Shown here: piece after piece, positions 8,803-18,712 of the stretch
Layout of the letters: each line of letters starts with the position of its first letter
How positions within the stretch are numbered: the stretch's first letter is position 1
Origin: Syntrophomonadaceae bacterium
GTDB lineage: Bacteria; Bacillota; Syntrophomonadia; Syntrophomonadales; Syntrophomonadaceae
NCBI GenBank assembly: GCA_012518685.1
Contig: JAAYRQ010000125.1
Span: forward strand, 1-64,000
Reading direction: 5' to 3'
DNA: 64,000 bases
Position numbers and translations under genes: made by a program
The notes under the pieces: model-generated
What the model saw: the letters and a program-made list of their open reading frames with translations, nothing else
The model's database searches: none
Told to the model about the DNA's origin: nothing

Positions 8803-9853
8803 TAGGCTAGATAAGTTAAAAGAACAGTTAAATTTACTTAATATAGATGCCTTTTTAGTTACCAAAGCAGAAAACATTTTTTATCTATCTAATTTTACTG
8901 GGGGTAGTGATGCAAAATTATTAGTAAGTGAGATAGATAACTACATAATTACAGATTCTCGTTACACAGAACAAGTAAAACTAGAATCACCTGAATGGGA
9001 ACTTATTGAAACAAAACCTAGCTCTGATAGTAGGTGGCTGGAATTATTAAAAAAATATAAAAAAATAGCTTTCGAGACTTCTATAAGTTATAAGGATTAT
9101 AAAAAAATTCAGGAGGGTTTAGGAGATAATTTAGTAGCCACTGATAATGTTATTGAAAAATTAAGAATGATAAAAGAACCCCAAGAAATAAAATTATTAA
9201 AAGAAACAGCTCAAATCAGCACCAAGGTATTTGCTGAAATAAAAAATTATATTGCGGAAGGCCTAACTGAAAGGGAAATTGCTAACCAAATAGTTTTTTT
9301 ACTAAAGGCCAATGGTTGTACGAAAGAAGCTTTTGATACTATAGTAGTAGCGGGTGAAAATTCGGCTCTACCCCATGGTGCTCCATCGAATAGACAATTG
9401 GCTAGGGGGGACATGTTAACTCTTGATTATGGAGGTTTTTATAGGGGATATGCAGGGGATATGACTAGGACAGTAGTTATTGGCGAAGCTAATTCTAAAC
9501 TAAAAGATTACTATGCCAAGCTATTAGAGGCACAAGAATTAGGAGTTAGTTTAGTTAAAGCTGGAGTAATGGCTAAAGATATTGATAAGGCGGTTCGGAA
9601 TCTACTTATAAATTATGATTTAGCTCGATATTTTGTGCATTCTACTGGTCATGGCCTAGGCTTAGAAGTGCATGAAATACCTTCTATATCCTATAAAAGT
9701 GATATAATATTACAAGAAAATATGGTAATTACAATTGAACCTGGTATTTATATTAAAGGATGGGGAGGAATACGGATTGAAGATACCGTAATCGTTAAGT
9801 CAGATAGTTGTGAAGTGATCACAAAAGCAGACAAGGATTTATTAATTTTTTAA
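8798..9853 (+). CDS. pepP: Xaa-Pro aminopeptidase (M24 family); probable ATT start
   Basis: ORF track begins at 9167, but the same frame is open from 8798 (INRLDKLKEQLNLLNIDAFLVTKAENIFYLSNFTGG...) with SD AGGTGG 5 nt upstream; M24 motifs ALPHGAPSNRQL, LDYGGFYRGYAGDMTRT, STGHGLGLEVHEIP. Confidence 0.9.
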   Translation: MNRLDKLKEQLNLLNIDAFLVTKAENIFYLSNFTGGSDAKLLVSEIDNYIITDSRYTEQVKLESPEWELIETKPSSDSRWLELLKKYKKIAFETSISYKDYKKIQEGLGDNLVATDNVIEKLRMIKEPQEIKLLKETAQISTKVFAEIKNYIAEGLTEREIANQIVFLLKANGCTKEAFDTIVVAGENSALPHGAPSNRQLARGDMLTLDYGGFYRGYAGDMTRTVVIGEANSKLKDYYAKLLEAQELGVSLVKAGVMAKDIDKAVRNLLINYDLARYFVHSTGHGLGLEVHEIPSISYKSDIILQENMVITIEPGIYIKGWGGIRIEDTVIVKSDSCEVITKADKDLLIF

Positions 9854-9865
9854 TGGAGGGATACT

Positions 9866-10423
9866 ATGATATCTGTTAATGATTTTAAAACGGGTGTAAG
9901 TATAGAAATGGACGGGCAAGCTTTTGTAGTAGTAGAATTTCAGCATGTTAAGCCTGGTAAGGGTGCTGCTTTTGTTAGGGCAAAATTAAGGAATATAAGC
10001 TCTGGAGGAATTATAGAAAAAACTTTTAGAGGTGGGGAAAAGGTAGCTAAGGCTCACTTAGATCGCAGAGAAATGCAGTATCTCTATAATGATGGAGAAG
10101 GTTATGTGTTTATGGACAATGAATCTTATGAACAGACTTCTATATCGGAAGAAGCTATTGGTGAAGGCATAAAATGGCTTTTAGAAAACATGAATATTCA
10201 TGTCTTAGTTTTTCACGATAAAATAATTGGTGTTGAACTACCTAATTTTGTAGAGTTAAAAGTAACTGAAACCGAGCCAGGGGTTAAAGGCGATACAGCT
10301 ACTGGTGCTACCAAACACGCCACAGTAGAAACTGGTGCTCTTGTGCAAGTTCCTTTATTTATAGAAGTTGATGATATATTAAGAATAGACACTAGAACTG
10401 GTGAATATATGGAAAGGGCATAA
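9866..10423 (+). CDS. efp: translation elongation factor P
   Basis: [43 protein letters not shown]. Confidence 0.98.
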   Translation: MISVNDFKTGVSIEMDGQAFVVVEFQHVKPGKGAAFVRAKLRNISSGGIIEKTFRGGEKVAKAHLDRREMQYLYNDGEGYVFMDNESYEQTSISEEAIGEGIKWLLENMNIHVLVFHDKIIGVELPNFVELKVTETEPGVKGDTATGATKHATVETGALVQVPLFIEVDDILRIDTRTGEYMERA

Positions 10424-10443
10424 TATATATTGTAGGTTTATTT

Positions 10444-10501
10444 CCTCCTTTTTAGACTAATAATAAGCTTAGTTATTAAATGTCTATAAGGAGGTTTTTT
10501 T
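10444..10501 (+). promoter_or_regulatory. terminator-like hairpin enclosing the SD of the next gene
   Basis: CCTCCTT...AGAC...TAATAA/TTATTA...GTCT...AAGGAGG then TTTTTTT and ATG. Confidence 0.7.
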
Positions 10502-10909
10502 ATGAAGGATATTTCTGAAAGGGTTAGTTATTTACAAGGATTAAGTGAAGGGATTAATCTTAACAAGACTAGTCCCCAAGGTAAGATTATAGCTGGTATT
10601 TTAGCGGTTTTAGGTGAATTAGCAGATGAGATAACTTATATGCAAAATGAATTTGATAATATCAAAGAATATGTCGAAAGCATTGATGATGATCTATTGG
10701 ATATTGAAGAACATATTTTTGCAGCAGAAGAGGAGTTCATAGAATTTGATTGTTCACATTGTGGAGAAAATCTATATTTTGAAACTAACCTATTAGATGA
10801 AGAAGAAGCTATAGAAATTATATGTCCTAATTGCGATGAAGTAGTATTTATCAATGATGGGGCTTTTGATTTTGAACATGCCAATATGGAGCCTGATTTT
10901 TTGGCTTAA
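10502..10909 (+). CDS. CD1247 N-terminal domain-containing protein with C-terminal zinc-ribbon-like CxxC pairs
   Basis: MKDISERVSYLQGLSEGINLNKTSPQGKIIAGILAVLGELADEI; CSHCGEN, CPNCDE; located after efp. Confidence 0.75.
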   Translation: MKDISERVSYLQGLSEGINLNKTSPQGKIIAGILAVLGELADEITYMQNEFDNIKEYVESIDDDLLDIEEHIFAAEEEFIEFDCSHCGENLYFETNLLDEEEAIEIICPNCDEVVFINDGAFDFEHANMEPDFLA

Positions 10910-11011
10910 AATGCAGATTATAGTAAATAGAAATAAAAGCAATAAACCTAACTAAATCTAGTCTTATTTTACCGTTATTAGATATAGGGAATTTTGTATC
11001 TGCGGACTTAT

Positions 11012-11056
11012 TAATTATCTCTATTGTAAATATTTATTGCAATAGGGATAATTAAG
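11012..11056. terminator. inverted repeat between convergent genes, probable terminator/hairpin
   Basis: TTAATTATCTCTATTG / CAATAGGGATAATTAA, 16 bp with one G-U; no clear T-run. Confidence 0.45.
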
Positions 11057-11073
11057 TGCGTTCACCATTTAAG

Positions 11074-12393
11074 TTAATTTGCAATCTTGTTAATTGATTT
11101 ATTTAAAGTGAAATAAAATTCAACACCTAAATCAGTATTATTTACTCCAAAATCACTTGCGTGAAGTTCTAATATAGTTTTTACTACAGCTAAGCCTAAC
11201 CCAGTCCCACCAAATTTCCTGTTTCTTGATTTTTCCACTCTATAAAAAGCATCCCATATTAAATTTTTTTCTTCTTTGGTAAAGTAATTTGTATTGTTTT
11301 GAATTTTAATAAGTACCTGGTCAATTTTATCTGTTATTATAATTTTAATAACACTACCTTCTGGGGAATGCCTTATCGCATTACTCAATAAGTTTATTAC
11401 CACATTTTCTATACGCGAGGTATCTCCACTTACAATATAATCTTTTTCTAGATTTATTTGAATTTCTAAATCTTTTTCTTTAAGATTTAGCTTGAATTTA
11501 TTTATACAAATTAATAGTAAATCATTTAAGGAGAAGTCTTCCCAGGTAATTTTTAGAAACCCATATTCAAATTTCGTTAAATCTAGCATGTCTTCGACTA
11601 GATATTTCATTTTCTGGCTTTCATCAATAATAATGTTAATAAACTCGTTTTTCTCGTTCTCTTCTACTATTCCATCATTTAAACCTTCAGCATAACCTTC
11701 GATTATGCTAATAGGGGTCTTTAATTCATGGGAAACAGCCGCAATAAATTCTTTTCTCATATTATCAATATGTGTTTTTCTGTTAACATCTTCTTTAAGT
11801 TTTAGGTTGTGTATAGATAGACTAGTATTGAGGAGAATTAGTTCTTTAATAGCATAACTACTAAAAGCTGCTGCAATCCCTATCCATAGGAAACAAAAAT
11901 ACCTAATTACTAAAGTACCTGATAATGAGCCATCAGGGTACAAAGTAGGATAATAATGTAAAAGAAGCAAATCTCCTAAGATGCATAAAGTAGTGCTAAA
12001 AATCACTAATAATAAATCAAAATAAAAAACAGACATCAGTATTAATAAATAATATATGGCGTAACTTTCAGGTGCATCGTGAGGCACAGTCCTTAATGCT
12101 GTTATCCATATAAAAACTATAGAAATTACTAACCACTTGCTATATGGCCTAACACCATATTTAGCAATATATTTCCAAAGTAAAAAACCTATAATAAAAG
12201 AGAATGCCGTTGCCTTTGCTACTGCTCCAATGTTAATTGCTTTTGTAGCTATACCTAATACTTCTAAAATAGCTGTAACTAATATCATCAAGCTTACTAT
12301 AATTGTAGTAGCTAGCATAACACGATAGTTGTTTTTTTTGCGGTTATTTTCTAATATTTCATTACTTAGAACTTGCTTCATATCCTTTCCCAC
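11074..12393 (-). CDS. sensor histidine kinase with multi-TM N-terminus
   Basis: FIAAVSHELKTPISIIEGYAEGL (H box), NAIRHSPEGS, RKFGGTGLGLAVVK. Confidence 0.95.
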   Translation of the reverse strand: MGKDMKQVLSNEILENNRKKNNYRVMLATTIIVSLMILVTAILEVLGIATKAINIGAVAKATAFSFIIGFLLWKYIAKYGVRPYSKWLVISIVFIWITALRTVPHDAPESYAIYYLLILMSVFYFDLLLVIFSTTLCILGDLLLLHYYPTLYPDGSLSGTLVIRYFCFLWIGIAAAFSSYAIKELILLNTSLSIHNLKLKEDVNRKTHIDNMRKEFIAAVSHELKTPISIIEGYAEGLNDGIVEENEKNEFINIIIDESQKMKYLVEDMLDLTKFEYGFLKITWEDFSLNDLLLICINKFKLNLKEKDLEIQINLEKDYIVSGDTSRIENVVINLLSNAIRHSPEGSVIKIIITDKIDQVLIKIQNNTNYFTKEEKNLIWDAFYRVEKSRNRKFGGTGLGLAVVKTILELHASDFGVNNTDLGVEFYFTLNKSINKIAN

Positions 12394-13082
12394 TTCCTAC
12401 CATCCAACATGTACCCATAACCTCTAACGGTATTAATTAATTCACCTTTCCCCTGTAATTTTTCTCTCAATCTCCATATATGGGTGTCAACTGTTCTTAG
12501 ATCACCATTATAATTAAAGCCCCATACCGCATTTAGTATTTGTTCTCTTGATAATACTTGGTTTTTATTTTTAATTAGATAGATTAATAATTCATATTCT
12601 ATAGGGCTTAAATTAACTTCATTGGCATTTACTTTTATTTTATGGGAGCCAGTATTAACTTCTATTCCTTTATATTTTATGAAATTTTCATTATTTGCTC
12701 CCATGTTATTAAATCTTTTGATTAAAGCTTTTGTTCTAGCCATTAAGATTCTAGGGGTAAAAGGCTTGGTAATATAGTCATCAGCACCTAATTCAAAACC
12801 CATTACTTTATCATCATCCTCAGCCCTAGCAGTAAGGATAATAATAGGTACACTAGAATCCTGTCTAATAATTTTGCATACTTCAAATCCATTGGGTGCA
12901 GGTATCATTAAATCTAAAATTACAATGTTAATTTTATTTTCATGGAATTTTGATAGTGCTTCCTTTCCCGTGCCTGCTTCAAAAGTATTATATCCTTCTT
13001 TATTAAAATATCGTATAAGTAAATTCCTCATCCGTATGTCATCTTCGACTATCAAAACATTTTTTCCCATTATAGATACCAC
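12378..13082 (-). CDS. OmpR/PhoB-family response regulator
   Basis: VLIVEDDIRMRNLL receiver, LDLMIPAPNG, VDTHIWRLREKL winged helix. Confidence 0.95.
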   Translation of the reverse strand: MVSIMGKNVLIVEDDIRMRNLLIRYFNKEGYNTFEAGTGKEALSKFHENKINIVILDLMIPAPNGFEVCKIIRQDSSVPIIILTARAEDDDKVMGFELGADDYITKPFTPRILMARTKALIKRFNNMGANNENFIKYKGIEVNTGSHKIKVNANEVNLSPIEYELLIYLIKNKNQVLSREQILNAVWGFNYNGDLRTVDTHIWRLREKLQGKGELINTVRGYGYMLDGRKWERI

Positions 13083-13109
13083 ACCTCCCTTGAGTAATTA
13101 AAAATGCCT

Positions 13110-13154
13110 AAAACAATAATAAGCAAGGGTATTATTCCTGCTTATTATTGTTTT
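13110..13154 (-). terminator. Rho-independent terminator of the CoA-transferase genes (perfect 16-bp stem)
   Basis: AAAACAATAATAAGCA...TGCTTATTATTGTTTT. Confidence 0.75.
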
Positions 13155-13200
13155 AATAAACTATGCTATATAATCGTAATTAACAAATAATATTAAAATA

Positions 13201-13971
13201 CTATAGGGGCATTTTTGTAAAAACTCCAAATGGATCGACCTTATTTCTTAAAATATTAATAGTAGTCTCATCTGGCATTTCGGTTTCAGTAATATCATCG
13301 GATATAATTATTTCAAAACCAGTACACATATCTACTATATCTTTAGTAATACCAGGGTGTAAACTGATAGCCTTCATTCTTTTTGTTTCATCATCAAATC
13401 CATAGACACCTAATTGTGTAATAACTCTCCAAGGTCCTTGTCCAAATAAGTCTAGTTTTTCCCTTTCATCTCCACCATTTAAAAAACCTGGGCTTGTTAT
13501 AAAGTCAACTTTTTCGGGGAATTTTTCCTTAGTTTGTAGTCCGACTAATACGCTTCGGTCACTTAATGAGGCTAAATCATTTCCTCCTCCACTCCCTGTA
13601 AGTCGAACTTTAGGCTCCTCATAAGTTCCTATCAAAGTTGTATTTACATTACCATACTTATCTATTTGAGCACCACCTAAAAAACCTAGATCTACATACC
13701 CGGCTGCACATTGTCCAAAAGAATTAGGCATATCTAAAATAATAGGTGCTTTATAATAAGTCCAAGGACATGCAACTGACCAAGGCATTTTACCTTCGAA
13801 AAGGGGATCTTGGGCACCACTTTCATAAACTAAGGTGCTATTAGGTGCATGGGTTGCCTTAGCTAATAAGGCCCCAACCAAGGGTAGGCCTGTTCCTACA
13901 TATACGATTTCGTTATCATTGATAGTTCTTGATAAGCAATAAGCTAAAATTTCTAATGGATTTGTTTGCAT
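13201..13971 (-). CDS. CoA-transferase subunit beta (glutaconate/IpdB-like)
   Basis: VGTGLPLVGALLAKATHAPNSTLVYESG, GGAQIDKYGNVNTT, GSGGGNDLAS. Confidence 0.85.
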   Translation of the reverse strand: MQTNPLEILAYCLSRTINDNEIVYVGTGLPLVGALLAKATHAPNSTLVYESGAQDPLFEGKMPWSVACPWTYYKAPIILDMPNSFGQCAAGYVDLGFLGGAQIDKYGNVNTTLIGTYEEPKVRLTGSGGGNDLASLSDRSVLVGLQTKEKFPEKVDFITSPGFLNGGDEREKLDLFGQGPWRVITQLGVYGFDDETKRMKAISLHPGITKDIVDMCTGFEIIISDDITETEMPDETTINILRNKVDPFGVFTKMPL

Positions 13972-15200
13972 TAGATTATCCCCCCTTTGTTATTTTGTGA
14001 TTGCTCAAATTCTTCTAAATTTTTAAGCCTTAATAATGTTTCTGTTTGACGGTTAATTTCTTGTTCATAACTTTCCTCCCAAGGATAACGCCAATAGGGA
14101 TACTGTTCGGAATTTACTTCTTTATAATCATAATCTATCACCCCAATGTCATTGAGCCCTTCAGCTACTTTGGTCAGTTTATTTCTTTTTACTATCTCAC
14201 GAATACCTCCACCTAGTTTATCTACAAAATCATAATGATCTCTGCAGCTAAATACCCAGTAATCCAAAAACTTATTAAAATTCTCATCTGATTGGAAAGC
14301 AATTCTCACACCTTGTTCCCACCATTGACGATGCCAATAATAATACCCTGGTACACTACCTGGAACATTACCAAATGGCATTTCTACAACTGCATCTACA
14401 TACATAAAAGGTATAGAGTTTCCAGAAGTATTATTTCGTATCTCATCTTCACTTACTAATTCTTCACAAGTAATTACTACTTTTCTTGAAGCAACTGATA
14501 ATGCTATATCGTTTACTACTGGTCCCCAAATCATGGCGTTGCCATATTTATCTGCTTTTTGAACATGAATAAAGACTATATCGGGATATAATGCTGGTAT
14601 AAGGCAAACCATATCTTTTTCTGGCTCGTCTTTAAACGCATGGCTTGAAATTTTCACATAAGGATTATGTTTTACCATATCCGAACCAAGCATAACTTTA
14701 CTAGCTAGATAGGGGACTCCCATTTGAGCAGCCTTGAATCCTAAAGCTTGTGCACCATGGCTCCATTCTGATAATGGCTCGACTTTTTTTTCTTTAATAC
14801 TACGATGAAACATTTTGTCAATGCCCCTCATTTCGGCACCAGTATAAGAATTGTGCATATAACCAATAATTCCACCACCTATAGGTATGCCACCTACACC
14901 AATTGGTGCCCCCATTAAAGTAAGCTCTCTTTTTTCTTGCCTAATCATTTCAAAAAATGCTTGGGTACAACCCCTAACCCAACTGAAGCCAGTATCTGAA
15001 ATAATATCTCCATCAATTACGAATTCTTGTACTGCTTCTTTAAGGCTCATACATTTATTAATCCTATTTCTACTTTTTTTAAAATGTACTTCACGCCATG
15101 AATTTGTATCTACTAGCCTATTTCGAGATGTTCTAATATGATAATCTCTTTCTGTCTCATTTGCTTGTTTGTCTGGCATTTTAAAAACATTTTTCTCCAT
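13971..15200 (-). CDS. CoA-transferase subunit alpha (glutaconate/IpdA-like)
   Basis: IGVGGIPIGGGIIGYMHNSYTGAEMRG; PDIVFIHVQKADKYGNAMIWGP; adjacent to the beta subunit. Confidence 0.85.
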   Translation of the reverse strand: MEKNVFKMPDKQANETERDYHIRTSRNRLVDTNSWREVHFKKSRNRINKCMSLKEAVQEFVIDGDIISDTGFSWVRGCTQAFFEMIRQEKRELTLMGAPIGVGGIPIGGGIIGYMHNSYTGAEMRGIDKMFHRSIKEKKVEPLSEWSHGAQALGFKAAQMGVPYLASKVMLGSDMVKHNPYVKISSHAFKDEPEKDMVCLIPALYPDIVFIHVQKADKYGNAMIWGPVVNDIALSVASRKVVITCEELVSEDEIRNNTSGNSIPFMYVDAVVEMPFGNVPGSVPGYYYWHRQWWEQGVRIAFQSDENFNKFLDYWVFSCRDHYDFVDKLGGGIREIVKRNKLTKVAEGLNDIGVIDYDYKEVNSEQYPYWRYPWEESYEQEINRQTETLLRLKNLEEFEQSQNNKGGII

Positions 15201-15381
15201 CTTCCTCCCCCTATTTTTGAAATTCTATTCGTGAACATTTTGATTATTTTACATACGACTATTTTAAAAAATGATTGTTACATTTGTGTCACAAGCACTA
15301 GATTTTTTATAAATTTTCTACGAATTATTGGTATATTTTTCTCAGTTTACCAATATCTATTTAGAACAAGGTGGTGATTAG

Positions 15382-16335
15382 GTGGAATTTTCTAATTCAA
15401 TAGTTACTAGGGAAGTTATTCCTTATTTTTCTCCAGTTATTAAATCCTTATTAAGTAATGCCCCTAGTTCACTTTTTAATAATTTAGAAGAAATTAGATT
15501 AAGAATTAATAATCCTTTAATTCTAAAAGTGGGTGAGGATGATTTTACCATCACTAAAAATGGTGAAGTAACTAGAGATGTTAATAGGGGCTATCTTGTA
15601 ACTTCTGAAGATATCTATCGTCTTATAGCCTCTATCAGCGATAATTCTTTATATGCTTTTTCCGAAGAAATTAGACGGGGTTTTATTACTGTTCCAGGTG
15701 GTCACAGAGTAGGACTAGCTGGGCAGGTATTAGTGGAAAATTATGATGTAAAAAATATTACTAATTTTTCAGGTATATGTTTTAGGATTGCTAAAGAGGT
15801 TAGGGATTGCAGCCTTACTTTATATAAAAAGATTTGCAATAAGGAAGGACAGGTTAATAACACCTTAATTATTTCACCGCCTAGATGTGGTAAAACTACA
15901 ATTTTAAGGGACTTAGCTAGATTATTGGCAACGGGAAACAGGGCGATAAATCCTAAAAATGTAGTTGTAGTTGATGAAAGATCTGAATTAGCAGGTAGTT
16001 ATATAGGTGTTCCTCAATTAGATGTGGGCATAAGGACGGATGTATTAGATGCCTGTCCGAAAGCCTTAGGGATGATTATGGCTATTCGTTCTTTATCTCC
16101 CCAAGTAATTATTACGGATGAAATAGGTAGCCTAGCTGATATAGAGGCTATTAATGAATGTATAAATGCTGGTGTAGCCGTTATTGGTAGTGTACATGCT
16201 CTTAATTTAGAAGAAGTTAGGGCTAGACCGCTATTAGCTAAACTTATCAATAGTAAAGCTTTTAAGTTGGGAATAATATTATCTCGGAAAAATGGACCAG
16301 GTACTATTGAGGATATCGTAAGATGGGAGGGCTAA
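15382..16335 (+). CDS. spoIIIAA: stage III sporulation protein AA (ATPase)
   Basis: ISPPRCGKTTILRDLARLL Walker A, VVVDERSELAG; first gene of the spoIIIA cluster. Confidence 0.97.
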   Translation: MEFSNSIVTREVIPYFSPVIKSLLSNAPSSLFNNLEEIRLRINNPLILKVGEDDFTITKNGEVTRDVNRGYLVTSEDIYRLIASISDNSLYAFSEEIRRGFITVPGGHRVGLAGQVLVENYDVKNITNFSGICFRIAKEVRDCSLTLYKKICNKEGQVNNTLIISPPRCGKTTILRDLARLLATGNRAINPKNVVVVDERSELAGSYIGVPQLDVGIRTDVLDACPKALGMIMAIRSLSPQVIITDEIGSLADIEAINECINAGVAVIGSVHALNLEEVRARPLLAKLINSKAFKLGIILSRKNGPGTIEDIVRWEG

Positions 16336-16338
16336 AAA

Positions 16339-16860
16339 ATATTTATTAAAACCTTTGGGATTGCCTTTGTTGTAGCAGGGTTTGGTGCAGGTGGCTTATT
16401 AAGAGCTAACAAAATGGTAAAAAGAGTGAGTCAACTTAGGAAGTTACGCTGGGCTCTTAGTTTCTTAGAAAAGGAAATGTCATACAATTATACACCCTTA
16501 AGTAGTGCTATGTATAAGACTTATCAATTTACTCCAGCCCCTATAAATAAAATCTTTCAGGAATGTAGCCAGTATTTGACTGAAAAATCTGGGGTTACTG
16601 GTAATGAAGCATTAACCAAGGCTCTCAGAAAGGTTGCACCTAGCTTAGAACTCTATCCAGAAGATATTGACTTGATTTTAGCTAGCTCTAATCAACTCGG
16701 TATGTCTGATATATATGAACAAAAAAAGTTGTTTAATCTTCTGCAAGAAAATTTGAAAATTCAAGAAGAAAAAGCCCAGAATGATCTTAATTCTAACCAA
16801 AAACTATGGTCCTATGGGGGCTTCATATTAGGCAGCATAATTGTGATACTTTTAATCTAA
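16339..16860 (+). CDS. spoIIIAB: stage III sporulation protein AB; apparent ATA (16339) or ATT (16345) start
   Basis: Frame open upstream of track start 16414: IFIKTFGIAFVVAGFGAGGLLRANKMVKRVSQLRKLRWALSFLEKEMSYNYTPL; SD GGAGGG 7 nt before ATA; no ATG/GTG/TTG in the N-terminal TM part. Confidence 0.9.
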   Translation: MFIKTFGIAFVVAGFGAGGLLRANKMVKRVSQLRKLRWALSFLEKEMSYNYTPLSSAMYKTYQFTPAPINKIFQECSQYLTEKSGVTGNEALTKALRKVAPSLELYPEDIDLILASSNQLGMSDIYEQKKLFNLLQENLKIQEEKAQNDLNSNQKLWSYGGFILGSIIVILLI

Positions 16861-16879
16861 AGAGAAGGGGGTTTTAAGT

Positions 16880-17074
16880 ATGAATATAGATATAATTTTT
16901 AGAATTGCAGGGATAGGGATATTAATTTCAGTTTTATCGATTGTCTTAAAACAGGCTAAGAAGGAAGAACAAGCAGAGATGTTGACTTTGGCAGGTGTGG
17001 TAGTGGTCTTAATTATTGTAGTACAACTTATGAATCAGTTATTTACTGTGGTTAGATCAGTTTTTAATTTATAA
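16880..17074 (+). CDS. spoIIIAC: stage III sporulation protein AC
   Basis: 64 aa, MNIDIIFRIAGIGILISVLSIVLKQAKKEEQAEMLTLAGVVVVL. Confidence 0.97.
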   Translation: MNIDIIFRIAGIGILISVLSIVLKQAKKEEQAEMLTLAGVVVVLIIVVQLMNQLFTVVRSVFNL

Positions 17075-17091
17075 AAAAGGGGGCTAACCTT

Positions 17092-17481
17092 ATGGAGATT
17101 GCCCAAATCGTTGGTCTAGCTTTAGTTACTACCATTCTTTTATTAATTCTTAGACAGGAAAAACCCGTTATGGCAGTAGTTTTAAGTATTGTTTTTAGTA
17201 TTATAGTTTTTACCTTAATGATGGGAAAAATGGGTTCCATTATAAATGTTATGAAAGAATTGACCCGAAGAGCAGAAATTAATTATTTTTTTTTAGCCAC
17301 GATTTTAAAAATATTAGGAGTGGCATACTTAGGTGAATTTGCCGCTACAATATGTCAGGATGCTGGGGAAGAAGCCGTAGCTAAAAAGGTGGAGTTCGCT
17401 TCTAAAATTATTATCGCGGTATTAGCTTTACCAATAATAATTGCTATTTTAGAGTCCTTACTTGAACTTATGCCCAGATAA
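17092..17481 (+). CDS. spoIIIAD: stage III sporulation protein AD
   Basis: MEIAQIVGLALVTTILLLILRQEKPVMAVVLSI; synteny. Confidence 0.96.
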   Translation: MEIAQIVGLALVTTILLLILRQEKPVMAVVLSIVFSIIVFTLMMGKMGSIINVMKELTRRAEINYFFLATILKILGVAYLGEFAATICQDAGEEAVAKKVEFASKIIIAVLALPIIIAILESLLELMPR

Positions 17482-17508
17482 GATTTCAGTTTTACGGGGG
17501 AAATATTA

Positions 17509-18702
17509 ATGCGAAATAAGAAAATAACCTTACCCCTAAAATACATAATTATATTATTTCTAATTAACTTGTTTCTTTTCTCTTTGGGTACTTATAGTGT
17601 GGCTAGCGAAGTTGAGACCTTTTCCTTGTATGATACTATGGCAAATCTTGACTTGGATAGTTTAGAAGAATACAAGAAAAATGTTGATGAGGAAATTAAC
17701 AATTATTTTGATAACAAATCTGTTAAGGAATGGTTAATAGATTTTGTTAAAGGAGAATGGCAGTTTGATATTAAAGAAGTGGGAGGCAATTTAATTTCAA
17801 CCCTACTCAAAGAAGTAGTTGCGAATTCTGGCTTGTTAGGGAAGTTACTTATACTTTCTATCTTAGCTGCTTTATTAATTAATCTACAGACCGCCTTCTC
17901 CTCTAGTATTGCCAAGGTATCATATTTAGCGACTTTTTTAGCCTTATGTGCTATAGCTTTAGGATCATTTAATATTGTTTTGTCTATAGGACAAAACACA
18001 GTTGATAATATGGTGGCATTTATGATTGGGATGTTACCACAGATGATGGTTCTAGTAGCTGGCTTGGGCAATATTAATACTTCTTTAATGCTTTTTCCTA
18101 TTCTTATGACTACTGCAACTGCTTTAGCCAATGCGATAAAAAATATTGTTTTCCCACTTATTATTTTATCGGCCATTTTAAATATTGTGAACAATATGTC
18201 GGATACTATAAAAGTAGAAAAACTAGCTAAATTCATGGGGCAAATAGCCCAAATAACCTTAGGCTTTTTCCTAACTATTTTTGTTGGTGTAGTAACATTA
18301 AGGGCTATTTATGGTGCTGCCTTAGATAAAGTTACCTTAAGGACTACGAAATTTGTTACAGATAATGCTATTCCAGTAGTAGGTAAAATGTTCTCCGATA
18401 CGATTGAAGTTGCTGCAGGTTATATAGTAATGCTTAAACAGGCTATTGGGGTATTTGGCTTGCTAGTTGTTTTGGGTATAATCATAACTCCTTTATTAAA
18501 AATAGCTGCAATTGCTCTGATATACAAAATAACGGCCGCTATTGTTGAACCACTAGGTGATACTAGAACCGCAACTATTTTAGAAATTATGAGTGCCCAT
18601 TTATTTTTAATGTTATCAGCTGTAGCGGCTGTGGGCTTAATGTTTTTTATTATGATTGCTATAGTTGCAAGCATATCAAATAGTGCTTTTATGATGCGTT
18701 AG
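17509..18702 (+). CDS. spoIIIAE: stage III sporulation protein AE
   Basis: Multi-TM protein, synteny, characteristic length and signal. Confidence 0.95.
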   Translation: MRNKKITLPLKYIIILFLINLFLFSLGTYSVASEVETFSLYDTMANLDLDSLEEYKKNVDEEINNYFDNKSVKEWLIDFVKGEWQFDIKEVGGNLISTLLKEVVANSGLLGKLLILSILAALLINLQTAFSSSIAKVSYLATFLALCAIALGSFNIVLSIGQNTVDNMVAFMIGMLPQMMVLVAGLGNINTSLMLFPILMTTATALANAIKNIVFPLIILSAILNIVNNMSDTIKVEKLAKFMGQIAQITLGFFLTIFVGVVTLRAIYGAALDKVTLRTTKFVTDNAIPVVGKMFSDTIEVAAGYIVMLKQAIGVFGLLVVLGIIITPLLKIAAIALIYKITAAIVEPLGDTRTATILEIMSAHLFLMLSAVAAVGLMFFIMIAIVASISNSAFMMR

Positions 18703-18712
18703 GTGGTGTTTA

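Noticed and set aside
15284-15294. TTGTGTCACAA palindrome as a Rex or CRP/FNR site
   Set aside because: Too short, and it does not match the spacing of the known consensus sites.
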